Below, one piece after another: positions 17,402 through 24,542 of a stretch of 37,922 nt of DNA. Position numbers and translations under genes: made by a program. The notes beneath the pieces are model-generated. The model ran no database searches and was not told the origin of the DNA. It saw only the letters and a list, made by a program, of their open reading frames with translations. Position 1 is the first letter of the stretch, and each line of letters begins with the position of its first letter. This DNA is from Flavobacteriaceae bacterium (GTDB lineage: Bacteria > Bacteroidota > Bacteroidia > Flavobacteriales > Flavobacteriaceae), in NCBI GenBank assembly GCA_016649745.1, contig JAENXD010000003.1, positions 1 to 37,922 on the forward strand, in the 5' to 3' direction.

Positions 17402-17420
17402 ACCCCTAAAAATTTAGGGT
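17402..17420. promoter_or_regulatory. Operator-like palindrome B upstream of glnK1
   Basis: ACCCCTAAAAATTTAGGGT; centre 17411, 53 bp from site C. Confidence 0.65.
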
Positions 17421-17454
17421 AAAATTCATAAAAATTAATATAAAAATTTTAACA

Positions 17455-17473
17455 ACCTATAAAAAAATAGGGT
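17455..17473. promoter_or_regulatory. Operator-like palindrome C upstream of glnK1
   Basis: Degenerate member with arms ACCTAT and ATAGGGT around an A-run; centre 17464, 53 bp from site D. Confidence 0.55.
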
Positions 17474-17505
17474 ATAATTAAAAATATTCGTAAAAATGAT
17501 AGTCA

Positions 17506-17528
17506 TACCCCTATAAAATTTGGGGGTA
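17506..17528. promoter_or_regulatory. Operator-like palindrome D over the glnK1 -33 region
   Basis: Arms TACCCC and GGGGGTA around an A/T centre; contains TTTG (17519-17522) at the right place for a -33 box. Inner ACCCC...GGGGT core (17507-17527) ends 15 bp before the -7 box, the same gap as at site E. Confidence 0.7.
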
Positions 17529-17542
17529 ATGTAGAATATATT

Positions 17543-17550
17543 TATTTTTG
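17543..17550 (+). promoter_or_regulatory. glnK1-amtB1 promoter, -7 element
   Basis: TATTTTTG followed by ACCCGAAATCAA; full TAnnTTTG match, 20 bp after the TTTG at 17519-17522. The same TATTTTTGAC and CGAAATCAA stretch precedes glnK2. Leader about 25 nt. Confidence 0.75.
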
Positions 17551-17579
17551 ACCCGAAATCAACTATAAAAATCATTTAT

Positions 17580-17918
17580 ATGAAGAAAATTGAAACAATT
17601 ATCAGAAAGTCAAAATTTGATGAAGTAAAGGAAGCTCTGCATCAAATTGAAGTCAACTTTTTTAGTTACTGGGATGTAACCGGAGTTGGCAATGAAAAGG
17701 AAGGGCATGTTTATCGAGGTGTAAGTTATAGTACTTCAGATATACAGCGCAGATTTTTGTCAATTGTTGTTTCTGATCCATTTTTGGAAAGAACTGTAGC
17801 GGCAATCTTAAAAGCTGCTTTTACCGGAACTGTTGGGGATGGTAAAATATTTGTCTCGGAAGTAGAAGAGGCATATAGAATAAGAACAAAGGAAAGAGGG
17901 TACGACGCTCTAAAATAA
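17580..17918 (+). CDS. glnK: P-II family nitrogen regulator GlnK, copy 1
   Basis: 112 residues. P-II core is clear: MKKIETIIRKSKFDEVKEAL opening, T-loop YRGVSY (Y50 equivalent to the E. coli uridylylated Y51), B-loop GDGKIFV and C-terminal RIRTKERG. Two points differ from proteobacterial GlnB: the T-loop is one residue shorter, and GNEKEGH replaces GRQKGH, so the Q39 that helps bind 2-oxoglutarate is Glu here; the B-loop Lys before GDG is replaced (TGTVGDG). It should sense energy/nitrogen status and gate the ammonium channel encoded 28 bp downstream. Upstream lies a four-site operator array. About 85% alike copy 2 by eye. Confidence 0.95.
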   Translation: MKKIETIIRKSKFDEVKEALHQIEVNFFSYWDVTGVGNEKEGHVYRGVSYSTSDIQRRFLSIVVSDPFLERTVAAILKAAFTGTVGDGKIFVSEVEEAYRIRTKERGYDALK

Positions 17919-17946
17919 AATCAATTAACAAACAAAAATATATATT

Positions 17947-19143
17947 ATGGATACGAACGCTGTATTAGACTTAATGTGGATTGTGGTCTGCGGAATTTTA
18001 GTGTTTTTTATGCAAGCCGGATTTACGCTTGTTGAAACTGGGTTTACCCGATCAAAAAACACAGGAAATATAATAATGAAAAATTTAATGGACTTATGTA
18101 TCGGGAGCTTAGGTTTTTGGGCTATAGGTTATACTATAATGTATGGGGATTCAATTGAATCATTTATTGGAAATCCAACGCTGTTCTTTGATGATGCTGA
18201 GAATATGCACAATTTATTTTTTCAAACTGTTTTTGCTGCTACTGCTGCTACGATTGTTTCTGGAGCCATAGCTGAAAGAACGAAATTCACAACGTATCTT
18301 ATCTTTTCTTTAATAATGACCGTTGTGATTTACCCTATCTCAGGTCATTGGGTTTGGCAAGGTGATGGTTGGCTAACAGACCTTGGTTTTATTGATTTTG
18401 CAGGTTCAACGGTTGTGCATTCAGTGGGTGGTTGGGCTGCTTTAATGGCTGCGTTATTGGTCGGGCCAAGACTTGGGAAATATACAAACGGAAAATCTAA
18501 TGCAATTCCGGGGCATAACTTACTAATTGGCGCTTTAGGTATATTCATTTTGTGGTTAGGTTGGTTTGGTTTTAATGCAGGTTCTCAGTTAGCAATCTCT
18601 GGAGATAATGCCAATGCTGTTGCGGGCATTGTAATAACTACGAACCTTGCCGCTGCGGCAGCCGCATTAACAGCAATGTTTGTGTCTTGGGGCTTATACG
18701 GAAAACCTGATATTTCAATGACTTTAAACGGTGCTTTAGCTGGATTGGTTGCAATAACTGCCGGTTGTGCAGCTGTTAGTCCAATGGGGGCCACTATAAT
18801 TGGAATTATTGCAGGAGTTGTTATAGTATTTTCTATTGAATTTATAGATAAAAAACTGAAAATTGACGATCCGGTTGGGGCTGTTTCGGTACATGGTGTA
18901 TGTGGTGCTCTGGGGACTTTATTGGTAGGTGTATTTGCTACAGACGGTGGTTTAATGTACGGTGGAGGTTTTCATCAACTTGGTGTGCAGGCAATAGGTG
19001 TTTTGGCTATTGGAGCATGGGCAATTGCAACTTCATTTATCGTTTTATACACCTTGAAGAAAACAATAGGATTAAGAGTTTCCAAAGAAGAAGAAGTAGA
19101 CGGTTTAGATATCCATGAGCATAAAACAAATGTTTACAACTAA
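17947..19143 (+). CDS. amtB: Ammonium transporter AmtB, copy 1
   Basis: 398 residues with about eleven membrane helices. Amt hallmarks: GFTLVETGFTRSKNTGNI near the start, FAGSTVVHSVGGWAAL with pore His158, PGHNLLIGALGIFILWLGW, and VSVHGVCGALGTLL with the second pore His316 (twin-His). The C-terminal tail (LRVSKEEEVDGLDIHEH) contains the segment that in Amt proteins couples subunits and meets P-II. The trimeric channel moves ammonium across the inner membrane. No long signal peptide, unlike E. coli AmtB. It is cotranscribed with glnK1 and probably with the porin-like gene 65 bp downstream. Confidence 0.96.
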   Translation: MDTNAVLDLMWIVVCGILVFFMQAGFTLVETGFTRSKNTGNIIMKNLMDLCIGSLGFWAIGYTIMYGDSIESFIGNPTLFFDDAENMHNLFFQTVFAATAATIVSGAIAERTKFTTYLIFSLIMTVVIYPISGHWVWQGDGWLTDLGFIDFAGSTVVHSVGGWAALMAALLVGPRLGKYTNGKSNAIPGHNLLIGALGIFILWLGWFGFNAGSQLAISGDNANAVAGIVITTNLAAAAAALTAMFVSWGLYGKPDISMTLNGALAGLVAITAGCAAVSPMGATIIGIIAGVVIVFSIEFIDKKLKIDDPVGAVSVHGVCGALGTLLVGVFATDGGLMYGGGFHQLGVQAIGVLAIGAWAIATSFIVLYTLKKTIGLRVSKEEEVDGLDIHEHKTNVYN

Positions 19144-19208
19144 TAGCATTATTTGCAATACAATTAATTAAATATTACTAAAAATTAACCCAAAAGATTT
19201 AAAACAAG

Positions 19209-19919
19209 ATGAAAACAATTAAAGGAACAGTTCTACTATTAATAGCGGTACTCTCATTAAGTACGATAAACGCACAAGAAGAAGAAAAATCAAAGGCCAA
19301 ATTAGATTTAGGTCTTGATGTTCAATCTCGTTATATCTGGAGAGGTATACAATTAGGAGGTAACAGTGCGAGTGCGCAACCATGGGTGGAACTCTCGTCA
19401 GGTGGATTTGCAATTGGCGCTTGGGGGGCTTATAATTTGGGAGGTTTAGGTGAAGGTAATGAAGCGGATTTATATATGTCTTATGCATTTAGTGATTCTT
19501 TTTCTGTTGGTGTAACAGATTATTTCTTCCCTGGTGAAGGGAGTGGTGGTTATTTCCCTTATAAAGATGGTCATGTGTTTGAGGCGATGCTTTCATACTC
19601 TGGTCCAATTGGCATTACGGTAGCCACTAATTTTGCAGGAGCGATTGAAGATGAGAATGGAAACAATGCATATTCTACTTATGTTGAAGCAAGTTATGAA
19701 ACTGCAATAGGAGGTACGCCTCTTACTTTAGCTGTGGGTGGTGTTTTAGGTGATGATAATGGATATTACTTTACCGATGGTTCAGGTTTAATCAATGTGA
19801 CGGTCGGTACATCAAAAGAAATCAAATTTTCAGACTCATTTAGTCTTCCGGTAAATGCAGCAATCACTTTAAATCCGGATTCTGAAGACATCTTCTTAAC
19901 ATTTGGTTTCTCTTTATAA
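19209..19919 (+). CDS. Outer-membrane porin-like protein (TorF/Gcw_chp type)
   Basis: 236 residues with a Sec signal peptide (MKTIKGTVLLLIAVLSLSTI, cleavage near NAQ-EE). The mature protein opens LDLGLDVQSRYIWRGIQLGG; the SRYIWRG motif is the signature of the Gcw_chp/'TorF family putative porin' group. It then alternates strands and Gly/Asn turns to a terminal Leu-Phe-type end (FLTFGFSL). Placement in the glnK1-amtB1 operon, before a strong terminator, suggests it admits ammonium or small amines through the outer membrane under nitrogen limitation (inference). Copy 2 of glnK-amtB has no such partner. Confidence 0.78.
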   Translation: MKTIKGTVLLLIAVLSLSTINAQEEEKSKAKLDLGLDVQSRYIWRGIQLGGNSASAQPWVELSSGGFAIGAWGAYNLGGLGEGNEADLYMSYAFSDSFSVGVTDYFFPGEGSGGYFPYKDGHVFEAMLSYSGPIGITVATNFAGAIEDENGNNAYSTYVEASYETAIGGTPLTLAVGGVLGDDNGYYFTDGSGLINVTVGTSKEIKFSDSFSLPVNAAITLNPDSEDIFLTFGFSL

Positions 19920-19958
19920 ACAAGAATAGTTATTGGTTAATTATTATATTAAGTTTTG

Positions 19959-19999
19959 CCTGTCCAGAAGTGTGTGCTTTATCTGGACAGGTTTTTTTT
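19959..19999 (+). terminator. Rho-independent terminator of the glnK1-amtB1-porin operon
   Basis: Perfect 10-bp arms CCTGTCCAGA (19959-19968) and TCTGGACAGG (19982-19991), then eight T. Confidence 0.93.
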
Positions 20000-20017
20000 G
20001 TTAAATATACGTGTTGC

Positions 20018-20037
20018 ATCTATATATTAATTAGGGT
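20018..20037. promoter_or_regulatory. Degenerate operator-like site F upstream of glnK2
   Basis: Arms ATCTAT and TTAGGGT; lies 33 bp before site E, exactly the C-D gap of the first array, and like site C is followed by ATAA. Confidence 0.45.
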
Positions 20038-20070
20038 ATAAATCATTAAATGTTATAAAATAATACTTTC

Positions 20071-20091
20071 ACCCCCTAAAAATTAGGAGGT
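20071..20091. promoter_or_regulatory. Operator-like palindrome E at the glnK2 promoter
   Basis: Arms ACCCCCTAA and TTAGGAGGT around AAA; ends 15 bp before the -7 box, the same gap as site D in the first operon. Confidence 0.68.
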
Positions 20092-20106
20092 ATAAAAAAT
20101 AATATA

Positions 20107-20114
20107 TATTTTTG
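20107..20114 (+). promoter_or_regulatory. glnK2-amtB2 promoter, -7 element
   Basis: TATTTTTG followed by ACTCGAAATCAA; full consensus match and homologous to the glnK1 promoter. The TTG at 20112, start of the longest open frame, is part of this box. Confidence 0.75.
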
Positions 20115-20144
20115 ACTCGAAATCAAATACAAAATCATTTTATT

Positions 20145-20483
20145 ATGAAGAAAATTGAAGCTATTATCAGAAAGTCTAAATTTGATGATGTCAAGGATGC
20201 CTTGCATCAAATTGATGTCAACTTTTTTAGTTACTGGGATGTTACTGGGGTAGGAAATGAAAAAGAGGGACATGTATACCGAGGCGTCAGTTATAATACT
20301 TCAGATATTCAACGACGGTTTTTATCAATAGTAGTTTCAGACCCTTTTTTGGACAGGACACTGGAAGCGATTTTAAAAACAGCTTTTACTGGAATTGTTG
20401 GAGACGGTAAAATATTTGTTTCGGACATAGAGGAAGCCTATAGGATAAGAACAAAAGAAAAAGGATCAGACTCCTTAAAATAA
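20145..20483 (+). CDS. glnK: P-II family nitrogen regulator GlnK, copy 2
   Basis: 112 residues, starting at the ATG that aligns with copy 1. The open frame reaches a TTG at 20112, but that codon is inside the -7 box and the extra 11 residues (MTRNQIQNHFI) are leader sequence. T-loop (GNEKEGHVYRGVSY) is identical to copy 1, including Glu in place of Q39 and the retained Y50; the B-loop is TGIVGDGKIFV. Differences lie mainly in surface residues (DDVKDAL, DRTLEAILKTAF, EKGSDSLK). It is 24 bp from amtB2 and presumably gates that channel; the two P-II copies could form mixed trimers (inference). Confidence 0.95.
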   Translation: MKKIEAIIRKSKFDDVKDALHQIDVNFFSYWDVTGVGNEKEGHVYRGVSYNTSDIQRRFLSIVVSDPFLDRTLEAILKTAFTGIVGDGKIFVSDIEEAYRIRTKEKGSDSLK

Positions 20484-20507
20484 AACACAATTACTGACTA
20501 ATATATT

Positions 20508-21749
20508 ATGGACAACACGTTATTTACGGTGAACAATGTATGGATGATGATTTGCACCGCATTGGTTTTTTTAATGCATTTGGGATTTTCATTGCTAGAA
20601 ATTGGATTAACACGACAAAAAAACACGATAAATATTTTATTTAAAAACGTATTTATACTTTCCATTGGTTTGGTATTGTATGCTTTGGTTGGATTTAATT
20701 TAATGTATCCGGGCTCATTTATATATGGTATTTTGCCTGATCATTTTTTTAATTTATTCGGACTTTCATTGCCGGAAAATGGTTTGACCGCGGAATATGC
20801 ACATGGCAGTTATACTTATTGGACCGATTTTCTATTTCAGGGAATGTTTGCGGCAACTGCGGCAACCATAGTTTCAGGAGCCGTTGCGGAGCGGATAAAA
20901 TTAGGTTCCTTCATGATTTTCACCATCATTTACGTTGGCATTGTTTACCCAATAACAGGGTCTTGGAAATGGGGGACAGGTTGGTTAGATGGACTTGGAT
21001 TTTATGATTTTGCCGGTTCAACGCTAGTGCATTCGGTTGGTGGTTGGGCCGCTTTGGTAGCTGTTTGGCTATTGGGTGCCAGAATAGGTAAATTTAAAAA
21101 AGATGGTTCAATTGGCGCAATTCCCGGCCATAATATTCCCTTGGCAACAACTGGGGTGTTTATATTATGGATAGGTTGGTTTGGATTTAATGGTGGCTCA
21201 GTGCTTTCTGCTGATCCAGGTAAAACTTCTTTGGTTTTGGTGACTACCTGTTTGGCTGCGGCTTCTGGAGGATTAGCTGCTTTTTTAGTTTCTTTATTTA
21301 GATACAAGCAATATGATTTATCTATGTTTTTAAATGGCGTGCTTGGTGGTTTGGTTGGAATTACGGCCGGCGCTGATATTATGAGTGTATCTGATGCAAT
21401 TCTTATTGGATTTATTGCCGGAATTTTAATTGTTTTAGGCGTTGGGTTTATTGACAGATTAAAACTGGATGATCCCGTGGGGGCAATTGCAGTTCATTTA
21501 ATATGCGGAATTTGGGGAACTTTGGCCGTAGGCATTTTTGGTGAACTGGCAGGTTGGGATCAATTTGGCCATCAGATAATAGGTGTTGTTTCAATAGGCG
21601 CATTTTGTATGACTTCTGCATTTACAATATTGATGATTCTAAAGAAAACGGTGGGTTTAAGAGTGTCAGAGGTAGAAGAACAGGACGGATTGGATATTCA
21701 TGAACATGGAATGGACGCTTATCCTGATTTTCGTTTAAATCAGCATTAA
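20508..21749 (+). CDS. amtB: Ammonium transporter AmtB, copy 2
   Basis: 413 residues, about eleven helices. Pore His175 lies in FAGSTLVHSVGGW and His330 in AIAVHLICGIWG, so both twin-His residues are kept. It differs well from copy 1: a 20-residue longer periplasmic loop (PDHFFNLFGLSLPENGLTAE, about 77-97), VHLICG instead of VHGVCG, and a longer C-tail ending DFRLNQH. The tail motif GLRVSEVEEQDGLDIHEH matches copy 1. The degree of divergence from copy 1 looks greater than between the two P-II genes, suggesting an old duplication with different transport properties (inference). A terminator follows at 21770. Confidence 0.96.
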   Translation: MDNTLFTVNNVWMMICTALVFLMHLGFSLLEIGLTRQKNTINILFKNVFILSIGLVLYALVGFNLMYPGSFIYGILPDHFFNLFGLSLPENGLTAEYAHGSYTYWTDFLFQGMFAATAATIVSGAVAERIKLGSFMIFTIIYVGIVYPITGSWKWGTGWLDGLGFYDFAGSTLVHSVGGWAALVAVWLLGARIGKFKKDGSIGAIPGHNIPLATTGVFILWIGWFGFNGGSVLSADPGKTSLVLVTTCLAAASGGLAAFLVSLFRYKQYDLSMFLNGVLGGLVGITAGADIMSVSDAILIGFIAGILIVLGVGFIDRLKLDDPVGAIAVHLICGIWGTLAVGIFGELAGWDQFGHQIIGVVSIGAFCMTSAFTILMILKKTVGLRVSEVEEQDGLDIHEHGMDAYPDFRLNQH

Positions 21750-21769
21750 TAATTGTTACATAAAATTCC

Positions 21770-21803
21770 AAGCCTGTTCAGTAAAATTTGGGCAGGCTTT
21801 TTT
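21770..21803. terminator. Terminator between converging amtB2 and the DUF1684 gene
   Basis: Arms AAGCCTG (21770-21776) and CAGGCTT (21793-21799) with a 16-nt loop, then T. It touches the last codon of the minus-strand gene, so it mainly serves amtB2. Confidence 0.75.
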
Positions 21804-22416
21804 AATGATTTTGTTTAAATGCTTTTACGCCCACAGGAATTGCAATTGGCAAATTATTTTCTGAAGGTGGAATTGGGCAGGAAAAGGTATGGTTGTAAGC
21901 ACAATACGGATTGTATGCTTTGTTGAAATCGATACGTATTTTTTTGCTGCCACCCGCAGGAATTTCTAAATCTATAAAACGTCCGCCTCCGTAAGTTGTG
22001 GTACCGTTTGTGGCATCATTAAACGGCAAAAATAAATAGTCCTTATATTTAAAATCGGTCATTAATTGCTGATTTTGATAAATGTTCAATTCTATTTTTT
22101 CCCCATTCAACGTAAACCTTGCAATTCCATACTTTTTATACAGCGGCAAACGGTCAGTAGTTGTTGGCATTTCAAATACCAGTGTATTGGGCGTTAATTC
22201 AAAATCGGCTTCAATGTTATAATTTTTGTCGATTTCAAAAAACGCTAAGGCTTTAAATGTCTTAATGTCTTCTTTAGTTAATGGCGATTTTGTGGCATCT
22301 GCAAACTCTCTGTTTAATTCGTACTGAAATAACTTGATTTCATTTTGATAAGATGAACTTTTTTTCGCGCAGCTAAAAAAAACAATAGCGAAAAGAATAC
22401 TTAAGATAACTTTCAT
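21802..22416 (-). CDS. DUF1684 family lipoprotein
   Basis: 204 residues from the ATG reading MKVILSILFAIVFFSCAKKS, a lipoprotein signal with Cys16. The longer frame begins at a TTG (22437) inside the predicted -7 box, so it is rejected. DUF1684 features: GGRFIDLEIPAGGSKKIRID, then NPYCAYNHTFSCPIPPSENN and LPIAIPVGVKAF near the C-terminus, the most conserved part of the family. The function of DUF1684 is unknown; its single-domain fold and lipid anchor suggest a periplasmic or outer-membrane-facing role. It is divergent from the MFS gene. Confidence 0.85.
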   Translation of the reverse strand: MKVILSILFAIVFFSCAKKSSSYQNEIKLFQYELNREFADATKSPLTKEDIKTFKALAFFEIDKNYNIEADFELTPNTLVFEMPTTTDRLPLYKKYGIARFTLNGEKIELNIYQNQQLMTDFKYKDYLFLPFNDATNGTTTYGGGRFIDLEIPAGGSKKIRIDFNKAYNPYCAYNHTFSCPIPPSENNLPIAIPVGVKAFKQNH

Positions 22417-22434
22417 TTTTAAAAAATTTATGTT

Positions 22435-22442
22435 CAAAAATA
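22435..22442 (-). promoter_or_regulatory. Predicted -7 element for the DUF1684 gene
   Basis: Minus-strand TATTTTTG, full TAnnTTTG match, 18 bp before the ATG at 22416. Confidence 0.55.
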
Positions 22443-22489
22443 TGAAATTTTAAATAGAAATTAAAAACCTTAAATGATATAAATTTTAG

Positions 22490-22497
22490 TAATTTTG
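22490..22497 (+). promoter_or_regulatory. Predicted -7 element for the MFS transporter
   Basis: TAATTTTG, full TAnnTTTG match; gives a leader of about 75 nt that contains the hairpin at 22542-22565. Confidence 0.5.
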
Positions 22498-22541
22498 AAA
22501 GATACTTTACGCATCGAATAATTCATAATTTTCATGGGTTG

Positions 22542-22565
22542 AATCCGACTTAATGTCGGATTTTT
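22542..22565 (+). terminator. Terminator-like hairpin in the MFS leader (possible attenuator)
   Basis: Perfect 8-bp arms AATCCGAC (22542-22549) and GTCGGATT (22555-22562), 5-nt loop, then T to 22565. It points in the plus direction, yet no plus-strand gene lies upstream; the nearest is the minus-strand DUF1684 gene. It ends 11 bp before the MFS start codon. Confidence 0.65.
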
Positions 22566-22576
22566 AGTTTTTAAAT

Positions 22577-23812
22577 ATGATAAAAAGGACATTCAATAGT
22601 TACCGGGAATCGTTTAGCGGACTGTCAAAAGAAGTTTGGTGGCTGGCTTTAATCACCTTTATAAATAGGGCCGGAACGATGGTTTTGCCATTTTTATCCT
22701 TGTACTTAACAAAAGAAATGAACTTAACATTGTCACAGGTAGGTTGGATAATGAGCAGTTTTGGCGTAGGTTCCTTGTTGGGCTCATATTTAGGCGGAAA
22801 ACTTTCCGATAAAATCGGTTTTTATAAAGTGATGTTTTTTAGTTTATTTATAACGGGGTTTTTGTTCATCGGTTTGCAATTTGTGCATACATTTTTAGGT
22901 TTTGCCGTTGGAATTTTTATAACAATGACTTTTGCCGATGCTTTTAGGCCGGCAATGTTTGTTTCCCTAAAAGCATACAGCAAACCTCAAAATCAAACAA
23001 GATCATTAACTTTAATTCGTTTGGCCATTAATTTGGGTTTTTCGTTCGGGCCATTTTTGGGCGGATTGATTATTGCCGCCATAAGTTATTCCGGACTTTT
23101 TTGGGTCGATGGCATTACCTGTATCGCGGCTATTGTGGTGATGAGAATTGTTTTGAAAGAAAAAAAGATTCATATTGGTAAATCTAAAGTAATTATTGAA
23201 AAGGAAAACAAAATAACTTCAGTTTACAAAGACAAACCGTACTGGCTATTTTTAATTATTATTTTTTTAATGGGCTTTGTGTTTCTGCAATTATTTACCA
23301 CCATGCCTTTGTTTTACAAAGAAGTTCATGGGATGACAGAAGTTCAAATTGGTTTATTGATGTCGGTGAACGGATTTTTAATTTTTTTGTTGGAAATGCC
23401 TTTGATTCATTATATAGAAAAAAAATTACTGGATCGAATGAAAATAATTACGTGGAGTCTGGCGTTATTGGCAATGAGTTATGTTGTTTTAAATACAACA
23501 GATTGGGGAGGTATTTTAATTGTGGGTATGTTATTTATTACTATAGGCGAAATGCTGGCATTTCCTTTCACAAATAATTTTGCGATGAATAGGGCTCCTG
23601 CAGGAAATGAAGGTAGGTACTTGGCTTTATATGCTATGGCGTTTTCTTGTGCGCATATTTTTAGCGCAAAAACCGGAATGGAAGTAATTTCGAGGTTCGG
23701 ATTTTCCGCCAACTGGTTTTTAATGGGAGGATTGGGTTTGTTGGCGGTTTTTCTAATGGTTTGGTTACGAAAAATATTAGATTCAGAACGAGAAATAACA
23801 ATGAATAATTAA
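22577..23812 (+). CDS. Major facilitator superfamily transporter (drug/proton antiporter-like)
   Basis: 411 residues with twelve predicted helices in two halves separated by a basic loop (EKKKIHIGKSKVIIEKENK, about 195-215). The MFS loop 2-3 motif is present as GGKLSDKIGFYKVM (consensus GxLaDRxGrr). The family opening WWLALITFINRAGTMVLPFL is typical of a flavobacterial group annotated as multidrug MFS transporters. Substrate unknown. The leader holds a terminator-like hairpin 11 bp before the ATG. The stop codon (23810-23812) lies within a tandem 14-bp repeat, so the final residues (TMNN) come from the repeat. Confidence 0.88.
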   Translation: MIKRTFNSYRESFSGLSKEVWWLALITFINRAGTMVLPFLSLYLTKEMNLTLSQVGWIMSSFGVGSLLGSYLGGKLSDKIGFYKVMFFSLFITGFLFIGLQFVHTFLGFAVGIFITMTFADAFRPAMFVSLKAYSKPQNQTRSLTLIRLAINLGFSFGPFLGGLIIAAISYSGLFWVDGITCIAAIVVMRIVLKEKKIHIGKSKVIIEKENKITSVYKDKPYWLFLIIIFLMGFVFLQLFTTMPLFYKEVHGMTEVQIGLLMSVNGFLIFLLEMPLIHYIEKKLLDRMKIITWSLALLAMSYVVLNTTDWGGILIVGMLFITIGEMLAFPFTNNFAMNRAPAGNEGRYLALYAMAFSCAHIFSAKTGMEVISRFGFSANWFLMGGLGLLAVFLMVWLRKILDSEREITMNN

Positions 23813-23880
23813 CAATGAATAATTAAGAATTAAAAGAAGCTTTCAACTTTCCAACTTTTGACTTTTGGCTTTCCCGCTTC
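23797..23880. repeat. Tandem and phrase-like repeats after the MFS gene
   Basis: Two perfect tandem 14-bp units AACAATGAATAATT at 23797-23824 overlapping the MFS stop, then an ACTTT-rich run (CTTTCAACTTTCCAACTTTT, about 23840-23859) and a CTTCGGACTTCCGTCTTCGG run to 23897. No terminator is visible between these converging genes. Confidence 0.7.
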
Positions 23881-23899
23881 GGACTTCCGTCTTCGGACT

Positions 23900-24469
23900 T
23901 TAACCTTTAGCCTTTTTAATCACTTCCAATACTTTTTTACTGTCTTCTGCGGCATTTACTTCTTCATTTTTATAAATTATCTTCCTGTTTTTGTCCAATA
24001 CAAAAGTCCACCGTGATGCAGTAATTCCTCTGGAAAATAACTGATTTTCACCACCAATTTCACGAGTTATGGAACCGCCTTCTTTTATTGGAACACCAAA
24101 TGTTTTAGAAATAACGCCATCACTGTCTGAAATTAAGGGAAAATTTAGATGGTCAGCTTCTTTAAAATATTTTAAATTTTTCACCTCATCACCGCTAATT
24201 CCTATTATTGTTGCACCTATTTTGTCAAAAGTGGCTTTGTCATCGCGGTAAGCGCAAGCTTGTGCGGTACAGCCGCCAGTCATGGCGGCCGGATAAAAAT
24301 AAACCACCAAAAAATCGGTCTTTACGTTGTTTGATCTCCAATTTGCTCCTGTATCATCAATTCCTGAAAATTCAGAAATTTGATCTCCAATTTTTAATTC
24401 ATTTGCGTTTTGTGCCATAACTGAAATTGTTAGTGTTAATAGTGTGATTATGGTTATTATTTTTTTCAT
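23900..24469 (-). CDS. Secreted peroxiredoxin (BCP/PrxQ type)
   Basis: 189 residues from the ATG reading MKKIITIITLLTLTISVMAQ, a Sec signal peptide. A longer frame from 24550 adds 27 residues that overlap the glpR end and would bury the signal, so it is rejected. Peroxidatic Cys is in PAAMTGGC (pattern PxxxTxxC), with a second Cys five residues on (CTAQAC), the PrxQ arrangement. Later motifs GISGDEVKNLKYF, FPLISDSDG and ASRWTFVLDKNRKIIY are AhpC/TSA-like. It reduces peroxides, here in the periplasm. It lies 73 bp downstream of glpR on the same strand and may be cotranscribed, though no functional link to glycerol is evident. Confidence 0.9.
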   Translation of the reverse strand: MKKIITIITLLTLTISVMAQNANELKIGDQISEFSGIDDTGANWRSNNVKTDFLVVYFYPAAMTGGCTAQACAYRDDKATFDKIGATIIGISGDEVKNLKYFKEADHLNFPLISDSDGVISKTFGVPIKEGGSITREIGGENQLFSRGITASRWTFVLDKNRKIIYKNEEVNAAEDSKKVLEVIKKAKG

Positions 24470-24542
24470 TTTAAAGATTTTAGCATGCTTAAAATAGAAA
24501 CCGTAACTTTTTAATTGTTTAATGGAATTTGTTAAGTTAAAT

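Noticed and set aside
17455-17473. NtcA-type site (GTA-N8-TAC) in the glnK upstream region
   Set aside because: The arms are TAC...GTA in the opposite sense with a wide A/T centre; the spacing does not fit NtcA.
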